This document shows, piece by piece, positions 17,258-26,000 of a stretch of DNA of 32,306 bases. The notes beneath the pieces are model-generated. The model made no database searches. It saw only the letters and a program-made list of their open reading frames with translations, and was not told where the DNA came from. Numbering within the stretch: the stretch's first letter is position 1; each line of letters starts with the position of its first letter. The translations under genes and the position numbers were made by a program. Source of the DNA: a virus; IMG/VR virus record IMGVR_UViG_3300027777_000090, positions 1 through 32,306 of that record; one strand, written 5' to 3'.

Positions 17258-17811
17258 TATATGATCCTTGGCGAAAAGGCAAACGTTGCAGGATAGTCTT
17301 TTATTAGGGCGGTGTTGTCATGCCACTGGTCCGGCGTAATGAAGCCGGGTTCTACGAGGGCCTTGATGTTCCAGCCAAAGTTTAAGTACAGTGTCTTAGA
17401 GCCAATGCTCTTGTAGTAGACCCACTGAAATAAACCATGTCCCTTAACAAGTATGTGGCCCGGGTTAGTTGGGCTGCAGTTTAAGTCGCCAGAGTATGAC
17501 ATGCCAGACGAGCCATCAAAAGTTACTACGGCAAATCCATAGAACGGGTTACGCCACAACCATTGAACCCGTGACCACCAAGAATGGCTGTGTTTCTTTT
17601 CCCAACCAGCATCACCGTCTAGGCTGTTATCAGGAGTCTGGAACCAAGTAAAGAGTTTAATTAGGCGTGGGCCAACGGCTTTAGCGGTTGCGTTATTAAC
17701 CCAGCCCATCTCGTCCTTTTTGAATAATACGATGAACAGGGCTAAAGGAAAGGTTAAGACGGCACCAATCAGGTTAATAATTACTAAAAACGGATAGAGT
17801 AAAAAGCTCAT
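17257..17811 (-). CDS. Conserved phage membrane protein in lysis cassette, function unknown
   Basis: 184 residues. The N-terminus (about 3-31) is a long hydrophobic segment, probably one or two membrane spans, ending in FKKDE. The rest is Trp-rich and soluble-looking: TWFQTPDNSLDGDAGW, WLWRNPFYGF and VKGHGLFQWVYYK are conserved-looking blocks that I recall from phage proteins of one uncharacterised family (possibly the one listed as DUF7338). It overlaps the holin candidate by 4 bases and the i-spanin by one, so it is embedded in the lysis operon. No catalytic motif is clear. A role in lysis is inferred from context only. Confidence 0.78.
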   Translation of the reverse strand: MSFLLYPFLVIINLIGAVLTFPLALFIVLFKKDEMGWVNNATAKAVGPRLIKLFTWFQTPDNSLDGDAGWEKKHSHSWWSRVQWLWRNPFYGFAVVTFDGSSGMSYSGDLNCSPTNPGHILVKGHGLFQWVYYKSIGSKTLYLNFGWNIKALVEPGFITPDQWHDNTALIKDYPATFAFSPRII

Positions 17812-18011
17812 TTTTTATCCAGCGGCAGTGTTGTCATAAAGCGCAAGATGGCGCAGACGATGCCGATTGAGATTAGTATTGTGCCGTAGTATTTAGGGTC
17901 GATGATGTTCTGCACGTACGAGAAGTTTTCATACACAGCGCCGACTATCATCAGAGCCAGCGAGAACCACATGGTTTTTGAGTGCATGGCACCCTTTGCG
18001 GCGCGTCTCAT
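17808..18011 (-). CDS. Holin candidate, two membrane segments
   Basis: 67 residues, with two hydrophobic segments (about 13-28 and 42-60) separated by a short polar loop, a basic N-terminus (MRRAAKGAMHSK) and a charged end (LPLDKK). The block AMHSKTMWFSLALMIVGA resembles small holin-like proteins common in phage lysis cassettes. A holin would collect in the inner membrane and trigger lysis, depolarising the SAR anchor of the lysozyme encoded downstream. It overlaps both neighbours by 4 bases (ATGA type), which fits a tightly coupled lysis operon. No experiment-based family is claimed. Confidence 0.68.
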   Translation of the reverse strand: MRRAAKGAMHSKTMWFSLALMIVGAVYENFSYVQNIIDPKYYGTILISIGIVCAILRFMTTLPLDKK

Positions 18012-18250
18012 TTTCTTTCGAGCTGAACTACGCGGTCCATCTTGTCCTCTAGCCGGTGCAGCGCCTTGAGCACCTCGTTCCAGCGATCGTTGAAGTCTTC
18101 TTTTGACACGTATTTTGATGGTAGGTCCTCGCGCAGTTTAGCTACGTCATTTTTAAGTTCTTGAACGGCAGTCCAAAGTTCTCTGCAAAACCAACCTAGA
18201 ACTCCGCAGACGATAGGGATGAATATGTTAAATATTTGTTGTAGGTCCAT
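18008..18250 (-). CDS. Small membrane-anchored coiled-coil protein
   Basis: 80 residues. A single N-terminal hydrophobic segment (about 6-24, with Ile, Phe, Val) is followed by a charged coiled coil (ELKNDVAKLREDL ... WNEVLKALHRLEDKMDRV). The layout resembles small proteins that accompany holins, such as the XhlA type, but no specific match is claimed. It stands at the head of the membrane-protein part of the lysis operon, four bases after the fibre gene and overlapping the holin candidate by four bases. It may assist or regulate the holin. Confidence 0.68.
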   Translation of the reverse strand: MDLQQIFNIFIPIVCGVLGWFCRELWTAVQELKNDVAKLREDLPSKYVSKEDFNDRWNEVLKALHRLEDKMDRVVQLERK

Positions 18251-18254
18251 AGTA

Positions 18255-18935
18255 TTAGGAGAATTTAGTTGCGGTGGCTAGGATGGTGTAGGTTGCAGAC
18301 GCCGTCTTAATTATTACAAACGTATAGCTGTCTAGCGAGCTTGGGTCACCGCTTGTTGGTGCTGATCCCTGCCACTTCACTGTAACGCCAGAGCTTGTGC
18401 CATCTACCTGAAACGCGCTGGGGTAGTAGGCCGTGGCTGACTGGGTTACGATTAGGGTGCACGATATGGAGTCGTTGGTCGCCATCGCCGCGTTTAGTGT
18501 AGTACCGGCGGAGAAGGCAAAGTTGATTGTCCAGTTGTTTGCTGTGTTAGACGTGTAGTACTGCACCGCGCCAGAGTTAATGTAGAAGTTAGTCGTTGAA
18601 GAAGGGGCCGCGGCTACTACGTTGGCGGGCTCGGCAATGTTAAGTATCTTCGTGGCCTCAGTGGATGACGAGCCATTAAAGGTCTGCGTTGCCGTCCATG
18701 TGTTTGGCGTTGAAGTAGATACGCTTGCGCCAGAGTATCCAGAGATACCAGAGTAGCCAGAGTATCCACTGGTGCCGATTAGTACTTGTACTATGTCGCT
18801 GTCGTCTTTGTAGTACACCTTACCGTCGGCGATGTTGATCGCCAGCTCTCCGGGCACAAGGTCAGTGTCAGCGGGGGTGTTTGTTGGTATGTCGCTGTAA
18901 TATAGGGCGATTGGCGTGTAGCCGGATTGTGCCAT
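18255..18935 (-). CDS. Small fibre protein with short GYSG stretch, paralogue of 26553-27053
   Basis: 226 residues. The N-terminus (PTNTPADTDLVPGELAINIADGKVYYKDD) has the 'GELAxNxxDGKxYYK' pattern of phage head- or tail-fibre starts. Residues about 54-70 are a short GTSGYSGYSGISGYSG block, a miniature of the large collagen-like arrays at 27065-30136. The C-terminal 115 residues match the 166-residue protein at 26553-27053 in many positions, including QVDGTSSGVT-x-KWQG and the end KTASAT...T-K-F. A trimeric or fibre-like surface protein is likely. Its start follows the upstream stop by three bases with an AAGGAA site in the upstream gene's last codons. Confidence 0.72.
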   Translation of the reverse strand: MAQSGYTPIALYYSDIPTNTPADTDLVPGELAINIADGKVYYKDDSDIVQVLIGTSGYSGYSGISGYSGASVSTSTPNTWTATQTFNGSSSTEATKILNIAEPANVVAAAPSSTTNFYINSGAVQYYTSNTANNWTINFAFSAGTTLNAAMATNDSISCTLIVTQSATAYYPSAFQVDGTSSGVTVKWQGSAPTSGDPSSLDSYTFVIIKTASATYTILATATKFS

Positions 18936-18938
18936 TTT

Positions 18939-19376
18939 TTATTCCTTGTTTAAGTGCACTAATATTTCTTTAGGTTCTACAAATAGGTCGCTTTTGTGTT
19001 CTACAAACTCCCACCATAGGAATTGGTTTTTTGCTATCTTCGACCGATCTTTTAATAGGTTGGTGTTCTCTGGGTGTCCAAATATCAGCGGGTCTGATAC
19101 GGACCATAAAACAATCCCCGGCTTATTCTCATCCCAGCCAAGGTGTTGGAAAAAACTATCACAGCTAATCCATGTACGACATTCTTGTAGCAGACCACGC
19201 AGCTCACTGATCGGTAGATTCTTTCTAAAGTCAGGGACTAGCTGCTCTTCACCCTCAATACCGACTTGAATGATTGGCTCTGTGATCTGGCTAATTAGTT
19301 CTTTCCAATACGGATAGTTCTTTGGGTTCTGCTTTTTACTTAACAACGCTTTTGCGTAGGGTGAGATGATGATCAT
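18939..19376 (-). CDS. GT-B (GT9-like) glycosyltransferase C-lobe as separate ORF
   Basis: 145 residues. PYAKALLSKKQNPKNYPYWKEL, ISCDSFFQHLGW, GIVLWSVSDPLIFGHPEN and the end resemble the C-terminal (nucleotide-sugar-binding) half of heptosyltransferase-like GT9 enzymes, in which a D-S-F-F-Q-H block and a following G-K-P-G-I segment form the donor site. On its own this half lacks the N-lobe. The N-lobe-like piece is at the C-terminus of the upstream ORF, and the two genes overlap as ATGA. An AGGAAG site lies eight bases before the ATG. It could work in complex with that ORF, or the two could be one split gene. Confidence 0.65.
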   Translation of the reverse strand: MIIISPYAKALLSKKQNPKNYPYWKELISQITEPIIQVGIEGEEQLVPDFRKNLPISELRGLLQECRTWISCDSFFQHLGWDENKPGIVLWSVSDPLIFGHPENTNLLKDRSKIAKNQFLWWEFVEHKSDLFVEPKEILVHLNKE

Positions 19377-20347
19377 GTATACATCTTCCTAAACGCTGAC
19401 TCTAAGCTATCTTTCCATTTCCATCCGTCCATTCTGGCGTAGATATTGTACTGATATATATCACCAAACAGGTGCTGTGCCTCTGCAATCGAACCACCGG
19501 GTACTATTTCAGGGTAACAGCTAAAAACAACAGGATTCCGAATGCTAGGTAGCACATGGCTAAAGACAATATGATCCCCAAGACCGCAGTTAAGCACCAC
19601 AATAGTGTCGGCTCTGAATCGAAGAACATTTCTAAAAATTTGTTCATCATGCTCAAACATCTCCTGCTTTGTCTCGCTGCGGATACCACCCTCTGGATTC
19701 TTTAGGTGCCACGTAACAGCGTTTGGTACTACTAATATCTTATAACCTTTTTGATGCAGGCCAAATGTAAATAATGTCTCTTCTCGGTGTGCTACCCGTG
19801 AAAGACCAAGATTATAATCGTGCACGCCAGAACGATACAGAAAAGTGCAGTGTAGATGTTCAACTTCTTTCACTCCATCAATTTGCCCCCACTGGATATT
19901 TGGCTCGCTATCAATGCGGTCAATAGTTCCAGTAGCGTTGTTCTTTTCATTCTGTGGTGGTGTTAGTACTGACCCGCCGACTGCACCTACATCATCTTTT
20001 GCGTACTTTAATAAGTTCTCTAGCACATTGGATTCTGGTATTGCGTCATCATCAACGCGCCACACCCAATCAAAACCTCGCATGTTTGCCATCTGGTGTA
20101 TGTGGTGCTGGCCCTTCTTTTGTGCAAAGAGCCACTCCCACGCAACACCCTTGATGTCTAACATCTGAAAAAAGTGCTTATACAAGTACTCTTGTCGCAC
20201 ATCCTTTGGCTCGTCATTATCATCGTATATGATGAGCTTATCCACCTTGCGCGTCTGGTTCATAATTGCGCTTAGTACGAGTGGTAGCGTGGTGTGGTAC
20301 CTACCCCTTGTCGCTACACTACACAGTACACTAGGCATTGTATTCAC
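19373..20347 (-). CDS. GT2 glycosyltransferase with C-terminal GT9 N-lobe-like segment
   Basis: 324 residues from a GTG, or 321 from the ATG at 20338, which overlaps the upstream stop by 8 bases and seems the better start. Residues about 5-240 have the GT-A glycosyltransferase layout: SVATRGR near the start, IYDDND, and WRVDDDAIPE (DDD at 99-101), the usual metal- and sugar-nucleotide-binding motif. Residues about 247-324 are different: VVLNCGLGDHIVFSHVLP resembles the N-lobe motif GxGD of GT9 enzymes, with a following SIAEAQHLFGD block. It is therefore a GT2 enzyme with what looks like half of a GT-B enzyme, whose other half is the next gene. Sugar and acceptor unknown. Confidence 0.78.
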   Translation of the reverse strand: MNTMPSVLCSVATRGRYHTTLPLVLSAIMNQTRKVDKLIIYDDNDEPKDVRQEYLYKHFFQMLDIKGVAWEWLFAQKKGQHHIHQMANMRGFDWVWRVDDDAIPESNVLENLLKYAKDDVGAVGGSVLTPPQNEKNNATGTIDRIDSEPNIQWGQIDGVKEVEHLHCTFLYRSGVHDYNLGLSRVAHREETLFTFGLHQKGYKILVVPNAVTWHLKNPEGGIRSETKQEMFEHDEQIFRNVLRFRADTIVVLNCGLGDHIVFSHVLPSIRNPVVFSCYPEIVPGGSIAEAQHLFGDIYQYNIYARMDGWKWKDSLESAFRKMYT

Positions 20348-21587
20348 ACACCATTAAGTTCATGCCATCGTGCTTGGTATCTGATAGAACACCTTGCTCG
20401 CTTAAAAACTGATACGTAAAGCCAGGTAAATGTGTTTCGTTTAATTCGTGCAACCTATGGTGCTCACCCCAAAATCCAGGCACTTCCATGTACGGAACTG
20501 TAATTAAAAGTCGTTTACAGTGCTGCTTTAATCTTTGTGCTACCTCTAGACCGTTGTCTAGGTGCTCTATTACTTCCATCGCCACGATGGTGTGGTATTG
20601 ATTCAGTCGGTATGTGTTGATGTCAGCGTGTACAAAACGCTTGTTGTCACCCCATCCCTCTTCTCTAGCTACCTCAATAATGTTCTCGTTGTAGTCAAGG
20701 CCCAAGTAGTCAACCGTATCACCAAAGAACTGTGAACCATATCCGTTTGAGCAACCAACCTCTAACACTGAGTTACCTATTAACTTACTCGCCGCCCAGA
20801 GGTATCTTGCCTTTTCCCTTGGTAGGACTTCTTCTCCCTTGATTGCCACGTAGCGCTCAAAGTTGTTCATCAAAGACCACTTATATTGCCTAGGGTTGTA
20901 CTTCCTACCCAGCTTCCTAGCGTTCTTTCTGAAGACACTATTAAAGTCTTGTACTAGGTTGGTATCGTGTACCGTTCCCTCGCCTACGTGGTATATCGGA
21001 AATCCACCAACATAAAAATTTGGTTCTAACGTTTTTGGGTTGGTCTCTGCCATTCCAAAGCCTGCGTTGACTGCCTCGATACAGAACTCGGTATCTTCAC
21101 CAGTTCCTACGCCATACTCTTCGTTTAATAAACCGATTTTGTCAAATACCTTTTTGTCAATCATCACACAGAAAAATATGCAAAAATCACGGCCTGCTTC
21201 TGGGGAGTTTTGGAGTATTGGTCCAGTAATCCCCATGTTTGGGTTTTGCAAGAACGGCGCCTCTAGCATCTCAAGCCACTGGTTCTTTGGCTGGTCTAAG
21301 AGGATCGTGTCGTTGTTTAGCAAGATAATTTTATCTGCTACCGCGTTCCTAATACCACCGTTTGTTGCCTTAGAGTACCCTAGTGGTTCCTCGTCCCACA
21401 CCACCTTTAGGTTTGGAATTGCGGAGTTTAGGTAAAATAAATACGCTCCAGTATTATCCTTGCACCCGTTTGCTGAGATAATTAACTCTACGTTGCCCAT
21501 ATCAGTATACTTGATTATGGAGTCAACGCACGGCTTTAAGTATTTTTCGCAGTGGTTGTATGTCGGTATTACGATGCTGTACTTCAT
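20331..21587 (-). CDS. Bifunctional GT2 glycosyltransferase - SAM methyltransferase
   Basis: 418 residues. The N-terminal half is a GT2-type glycosyltransferase: YSIVIPTYNH start, GYSKATNGGI near 70-79, and LLNNDT (89-94), the nucleotide-sugar site typical of rhamnosyltransferase-like members. The C-terminal half is a class I methyltransferase: VLEVGCSNGYGS near 272 is the SAM-binding loop, LGLDYNENIIEVA follows, and AMEVIEHLDNG near 334 is the usual motif IV region. One polypeptide may therefore add and methylate a sugar. It heads the sugar island, with a hairpin just upstream of its GGAG site. The acceptor could be virion fibres, capsid or a host surface polymer; the sequence does not tell. 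Confidence 0.85.
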   Translation of the reverse strand: MKYSIVIPTYNHCEKYLKPCVDSIIKYTDMGNVELIISANGCKDNTGAYLFYLNSAIPNLKVVWDEEPLGYSKATNGGIRNAVADKIILLNNDTILLDQPKNQWLEMLEAPFLQNPNMGITGPILQNSPEAGRDFCIFFCVMIDKKVFDKIGLLNEEYGVGTGEDTEFCIEAVNAGFGMAETNPKTLEPNFYVGGFPIYHVGEGTVHDTNLVQDFNSVFRKNARKLGRKYNPRQYKWSLMNNFERYVAIKGEEVLPREKARYLWAASKLIGNSVLEVGCSNGYGSQFFGDTVDYLGLDYNENIIEVAREEGWGDNKRFVHADINTYRLNQYHTIVAMEVIEHLDNGLEVAQRLKQHCKRLLITVPYMEVPGFWGEHHRLHELNETHLPGFTYQFLSEQGVLSDTKHDGMNLMVCEYNA

Positions 21588-21630
21588 ACTATCTCCAAGG
21601 GTTTATACAAACCCTACTATTATATAATAC
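21588..21630 (-). promoter_or_regulatory. Leader hairpin with TATAAT-like box before sugar island
   Basis: The 43-base gap contains a perfect 7-bp stem with a 4-base loop (AGGGTTT / AAACCCT, 21598-21615) that ends directly before the GGAG ribosome site of the gene at 21587. Upstream on the minus strand is TATAAT (21624-21619), a -10-like hexamer without a clear -35. No T-run follows the stem, so it is not a standard terminator. It could limit or time translation of the sugar genes, or be chance. Confidence 0.35.
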
Positions 21631-21915
21631 TTAGGCGGTCTGTGGTACTTCCCACAACCATGTCTGCATGTTGAGGATGGCATCATCGGACGGCTTGGGG
21701 GCTACGAATACGTCATTTTCTTTGTCGTATGTGTAGCCGATCCCTGCGTAGTTACCACGCAAAGGTGTGTTGTTAGGGTGCTGGTTACCGATTGTGTTGT
21801 AGCTGGTCTGTACCCATGCAGCAGGGTCACCAAGTGCGCCAGTGGCAATAAAGTCTTGTTCAGCGACTATTACTTGGGTTACTACTCCGTTTTCTATTCT
21901 TGCAAAGTGTGACAT
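21631..21915 (-). CDS. Small conserved phage protein (MSHFARI..GVVTQVIVAEQ type)
   Basis: 94 residues with a widely seen N-terminus, MSHFARIENGVVTQVIVAEQ, and the blocks GNYAGIGYTYD and a Trp-rich end (TWLWEVP). Similar proteins are frequent near fibre genes in cyanophage and marine phage genomes, with function unknown. No membrane segment or catalytic motif is seen. It follows the DUF7483-like gene by eight bases, so it probably belongs to the fibre operon; a small structural or fibre-accessory role is inferred. Confidence 0.78.
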   Translation of the reverse strand: MSHFARIENGVVTQVIVAEQDFIATGALGDPAAWVQTSYNTIGNQHPNNTPLRGNYAGIGYTYDKENDVFVAPKPSDDAILNMQTWLWEVPQTA

Positions 21916-21923
21916 TGTGTTTC

Positions 21924-22997
21924 CTATCGTGCGTTAGCGTATTTAAAAGGGTTTTCGGCAAATGCCATGTAGATGTAAGTATCTGAACCACCCATTGCAG
22001 ATGCAGAGCTTCTAATTTTGAACCCATTAGATAAAAAGTCAATATTGCCATCTCCACCTGCGCCATTTTTTGGCGACAATGAGGCATCATTTTCGGCGGC
22101 AGATGAACTGGGCCAAAGAACATTTGTTGTTACATTGGTTGGGCTTCTAGCTCCGTCATAAGTAACCCAGTTATAAGCACTTGAACCACCCGATGTAGAA
22201 TTTTTAATTAATAAAAATTTTGGTCTAAAACCCGTGTAAACAAATGCGTTGTCTGTTGAATTATTACCAACATAGCTACCAAATGCACTAAAGCCAGCTA
22301 CTGGAGCCCAGCAGTAGGCAATGTAGGCTTTACCACTTTGGTTAGTTAATGCACCAGCATAATTTACACCAAATACTGTTGTAGTTGGTACAGAACCCCA
22401 ATACACAGTGCTATTGTCTTGTGCGCCAGTGGTATTTAAAAATACAGCATAGCCAGAAGACAGGCTTATATGGTAGACGGGCCAGTTATATCCGTTATCT
22501 TGAATCTGTTTAACAATAACCATTTGTGGAGCAACACCCAGCCCATGACCTACAGTTTGAGTTGTTGCACCATTGCCAGTGTAAGAAACAATACTAAATC
22601 CTGCTGTTGTATTAGCACTTACAGAGCTAGTAATAGTTCCTGATGTGTTGCTTACTGCTGTACCGCCAGCTTTCCATTGGTAGCCAACCATTGTTGTGCC
22701 GTTACTAAACTGATTTGTGCCTAACGAATATCCATTGGTATTAAAAGAAGTTATTAGTTGGGCGTCCGTTGCTTGTGCGTTTGTTGAATAAGTTTGAAGG
22801 TATAAAGATGTGCCACGGACTGAGTCTATGGTCGCCCATCCACCAGCAGAGTTTCTATTTTTTAATATTGCTAAATCAGGCTGAAATCCTGTTGTTCCAA
22901 GGTCTGAATTATTAACTGTTTGGACACCACCATTGGCTGTATAGGTAGTAGCATCCATTACTGTCCGACCATTAGGTATTGCGTATGTTGTTGGCAT
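21924..22997 (-). CDS. DUF7483-like tail/fibre protein
   Basis: 357 residues, beta-rich. Characteristic blocks include GFSIVSYTGNGATTQTVGHG, LGVAPQMVIVK, AYIAYCWAPVAGFSAFGSYV, FVYTGFRPKFLLIK, IDFLSNGFKIRS and a C-terminal YIYMAFAENPFKYANAR, which together match what I recall of the DUF7483 family of phage tail or fibre proteins. In other phages this domain is often fused to a SPRY-like domain; here it is a separate gene directly after a SPRY-like protein, four bases apart. A surface-exposed structural role is likely, with binding partner unknown. Confidence 0.8.
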   Translation of the reverse strand: MPTTYAIPNGRTVMDATTYTANGGVQTVNNSDLGTTGFQPDLAILKNRNSAGGWATIDSVRGTSLYLQTYSTNAQATDAQLITSFNTNGYSLGTNQFSNGTTMVGYQWKAGGTAVSNTSGTITSSVSANTTAGFSIVSYTGNGATTQTVGHGLGVAPQMVIVKQIQDNGYNWPVYHISLSSGYAVFLNTTGAQDNSTVYWGSVPTTTVFGVNYAGALTNQSGKAYIAYCWAPVAGFSAFGSYVGNNSTDNAFVYTGFRPKFLLIKNSTSGGSSAYNWVTYDGARSPTNVTTNVLWPSSSAAENDASLSPKNGAGGDGNIDFLSNGFKIRSSASAMGGSDTYIYMAFAENPFKYANAR

Positions 22998-23001
22998 ATT
23001 C

Positions 23002-26000
23002 TTATAGGTTGTAAGTGTTAAGGGCTACGAAGCCTGATGGGGGAGTGTAAGTAAAAGGTTGTTGACCAAAATTCATAGCTGCGGTTGTTCCAGAATTCCA
23101 GCGACCACCAAATGTAGATGTTGTTGCGGTAAGGCTGGCTGCTGACAAATTAGATGAATATACTGAACTATTATTTTTATAGAAAATAACTGCACCTGTA
23201 CTAGTATTAACAGTTACAGCAATAATATCGCCAGCAGAAAAAGAAGCTACAGTAGTAATAAGTGAATTATTAATGTAAATTGCACCATCATTTCTATAAT
23301 ACATAGAACCTGAAGCCAATACACTAGTAATTGGTAATGAAAGACTAATTACACCAAAATGACAAGCCTGTGTAGCATTAGTCCATTGACCTTCACAATA
23401 GAAATTACCTGTTGCTGGGAACGCCATTGTAGCTCCCATATCATTACCACCGTTAGGATTTAAGTTTCCTGCTGTTGGTGGGTTACCAGATGATGATTGG
23501 CTTAAAGGATTCAAGACAGCATAGTTAGCAGCAGTAGCACTTGTTAGTGTTGGGACATCGGTCATGCTGTCGTATGTTGAGCCTGATGTATTACTAATGT
23601 TGTTAGGTGTCCAGTTATTTTGAGCTGGGCTATTATCTATACATAACGACTTTGGATTGGCAAATACGGTTGCATCTGCAGCCATTGTCACGCCACCGTT
23701 GTTTGTAATTGTCCAAGCATTGGAGCTGTTGTCAATAACAGTGCTACTTTGTAATATTAATGAATTTGTATTGGCAATATTTGTTAATGGAGAAGTTGGC
23801 GGTACAAACGCTCCAGTGTAAACAGCAGCGCCATTAACAACACGCAAATTAGAAACATAACCTTGTGTGTAGTTATCACCCTTACCCGTTGCAACACTAG
23901 CCATATTAGGAATACTACTACCGTTACCCGTTTGTGGGGAACTTGTTGCTGTTCCATTAATATAGCCTGTAATAGTATTTCCGCTCTTAACAACAGCAAG
24001 GTGATACCATTGTCCTGTTGTAAGGGTTTCAGTTCCCAAATATGCATCTACGGCAATTGTTGGGCAATAAAATTTAAGCCTATACGCCTCAACAAAAATA
24101 TTTAAAATAGTACCAGCCGCTGGGTCTTGACGGAAAATAGTAGCTCCGTGACCTCCAGCGGCATTTGGGAAGCCTGTAAAGTAAAACCAACCTTCAACAG
24201 TAAAGCTGTTTGTTCCTAATGTCAAATTGGCGGGCCAAGTCAACCATTGGCTAGAACCGTTAAAGCTACCAGCGTAAGTAGACGAGCCTTGGTTAAACGG
24301 CAAATAAAATCCATTAGTACCGTAGCTGCCGCCGTAGTTAATTGGCTGCCATACACCGTAGCTGTTAAATGTGCCGAATGCTGTAGGGGCTAGTGCTTGT
24401 CCGTCAATTACTTGAACATTGGCTAAATAGCCATCAAAATAATTACCGCCACCAGTGGCTCCAATATCGCTTACTGCTCCTGAAACTAAAAATTCAGTAG
24501 TAGTGTTATTTTGATTTGAATTTGTGCTTGCGCTAAAAGCTGTAACTTGAGTGCCATTTACATACAATTTTATGCGATTTGCCGCAGTCGCATTTGTAGT
24601 GTCAAAAACAACAACAATATGATACCAAGCGGCTGGGTCTCTAAATACTTGAGATGTTGTTAATGACCCTTGTTGTGCGGACATATAAGGTCCACCAATA
24701 TAAAGCTGGTCACTAGAATTAAAATAAGCCGATTCATAATTATTGCCAGTACCAAAAATAGTTTTGTTGCCCGAACTTAAAACACCTCTTTTAACCCATG
24801 CACTTATAGTCATAGTTGTACGACTAGTTGGTGCAGTTGTGTATGTTTTGTTTAAATAAGCACTAGCACTACTTCTAAACCGCAATGAGTTATTGAGTAA
24901 TGTTAATGGTGTTAAGTATCCACTTGAGGTGAAGGTGTGGATCACGTTGCCGCCAGTGATTGTCACTGAACCGCCAGCCATCTGTTGAGTAGAGCCTGTG
25001 TAGCTAATGATTACAATGCCTGATCCGCCAGCGCCTCCAGCAGTATTGGACACTCCAGCGCCACCTCCACCGCCACCGCCTCCAGAATTTGCAGTTGCAT
25101 TTGTGCCTGCGCTACCGCCACCACCGCCAGCACCTCCACCTCCATTACCACCAGCGCCACCAGTAGTATTAAATCCTGCGCCACCACCGCCTCCAGAATA
25201 ATACGTGCTTGAGCCAGATATTGATGAAGTTGTTCCAACTCCACCAGCACCGCCAACAAAAAGAACTGGAACATTACCTACTGCACCTGCACCGCCACCA
25301 CCGCCACTTGCGTTATTTGAACCACCATTACCACCGGCATAACCTTGTGGAGAACTGCCTGAGCCTCCAGTTCCAATATTTCCACCACCACCGCCAGATG
25401 CGCCAGATGCACCATTATTATTATAACCACCACCATAGCCACCACCGATTGCTGATGTAGTGACCATGCTAAATGTTGAATTTGTTCCACTAACTCCATT
25501 TTGACCTAATGCACCGCCACTTGGAGCGCCAGCACCGCCAGAGCCTACAGTTACAAGATAAGTAGAATTGGTATCAATAGTTACGCCAGAGCCAGATAAC
25601 AAGCCTCCTGCTCCACCGCCTCCGCCCTGTGAACCACCTCCACCACCTCCAGCTACTATTAAATAGCTTGCAGATAAAGAACTAATAGGACTTAGGACAC
25701 CACTTGTAGTGAATGTGTGGATAGTGTTTGTGCCATCGGTTGTAATTACACCGCCACCAAATTGTTGTGCGCCTGTGTAGCTGATAATTACAATGCCTGA
25801 ACCGCCAGCACCGCCACCAGTATTTCCAGCCATATTACCGCCACCGCCACCGCCAGTATTAGCAGTTCCGTTACCACCAGCAGCGCCACCCGGATTATTT
25901 CCTGTTCCACCATTGCCGCCACCACCTAATCCACCAGTTCCGGGAGTTCCGTCTGGTCCGCCTACATTTGCTGGACCACCACCGCCACCGCCTGCATAAT

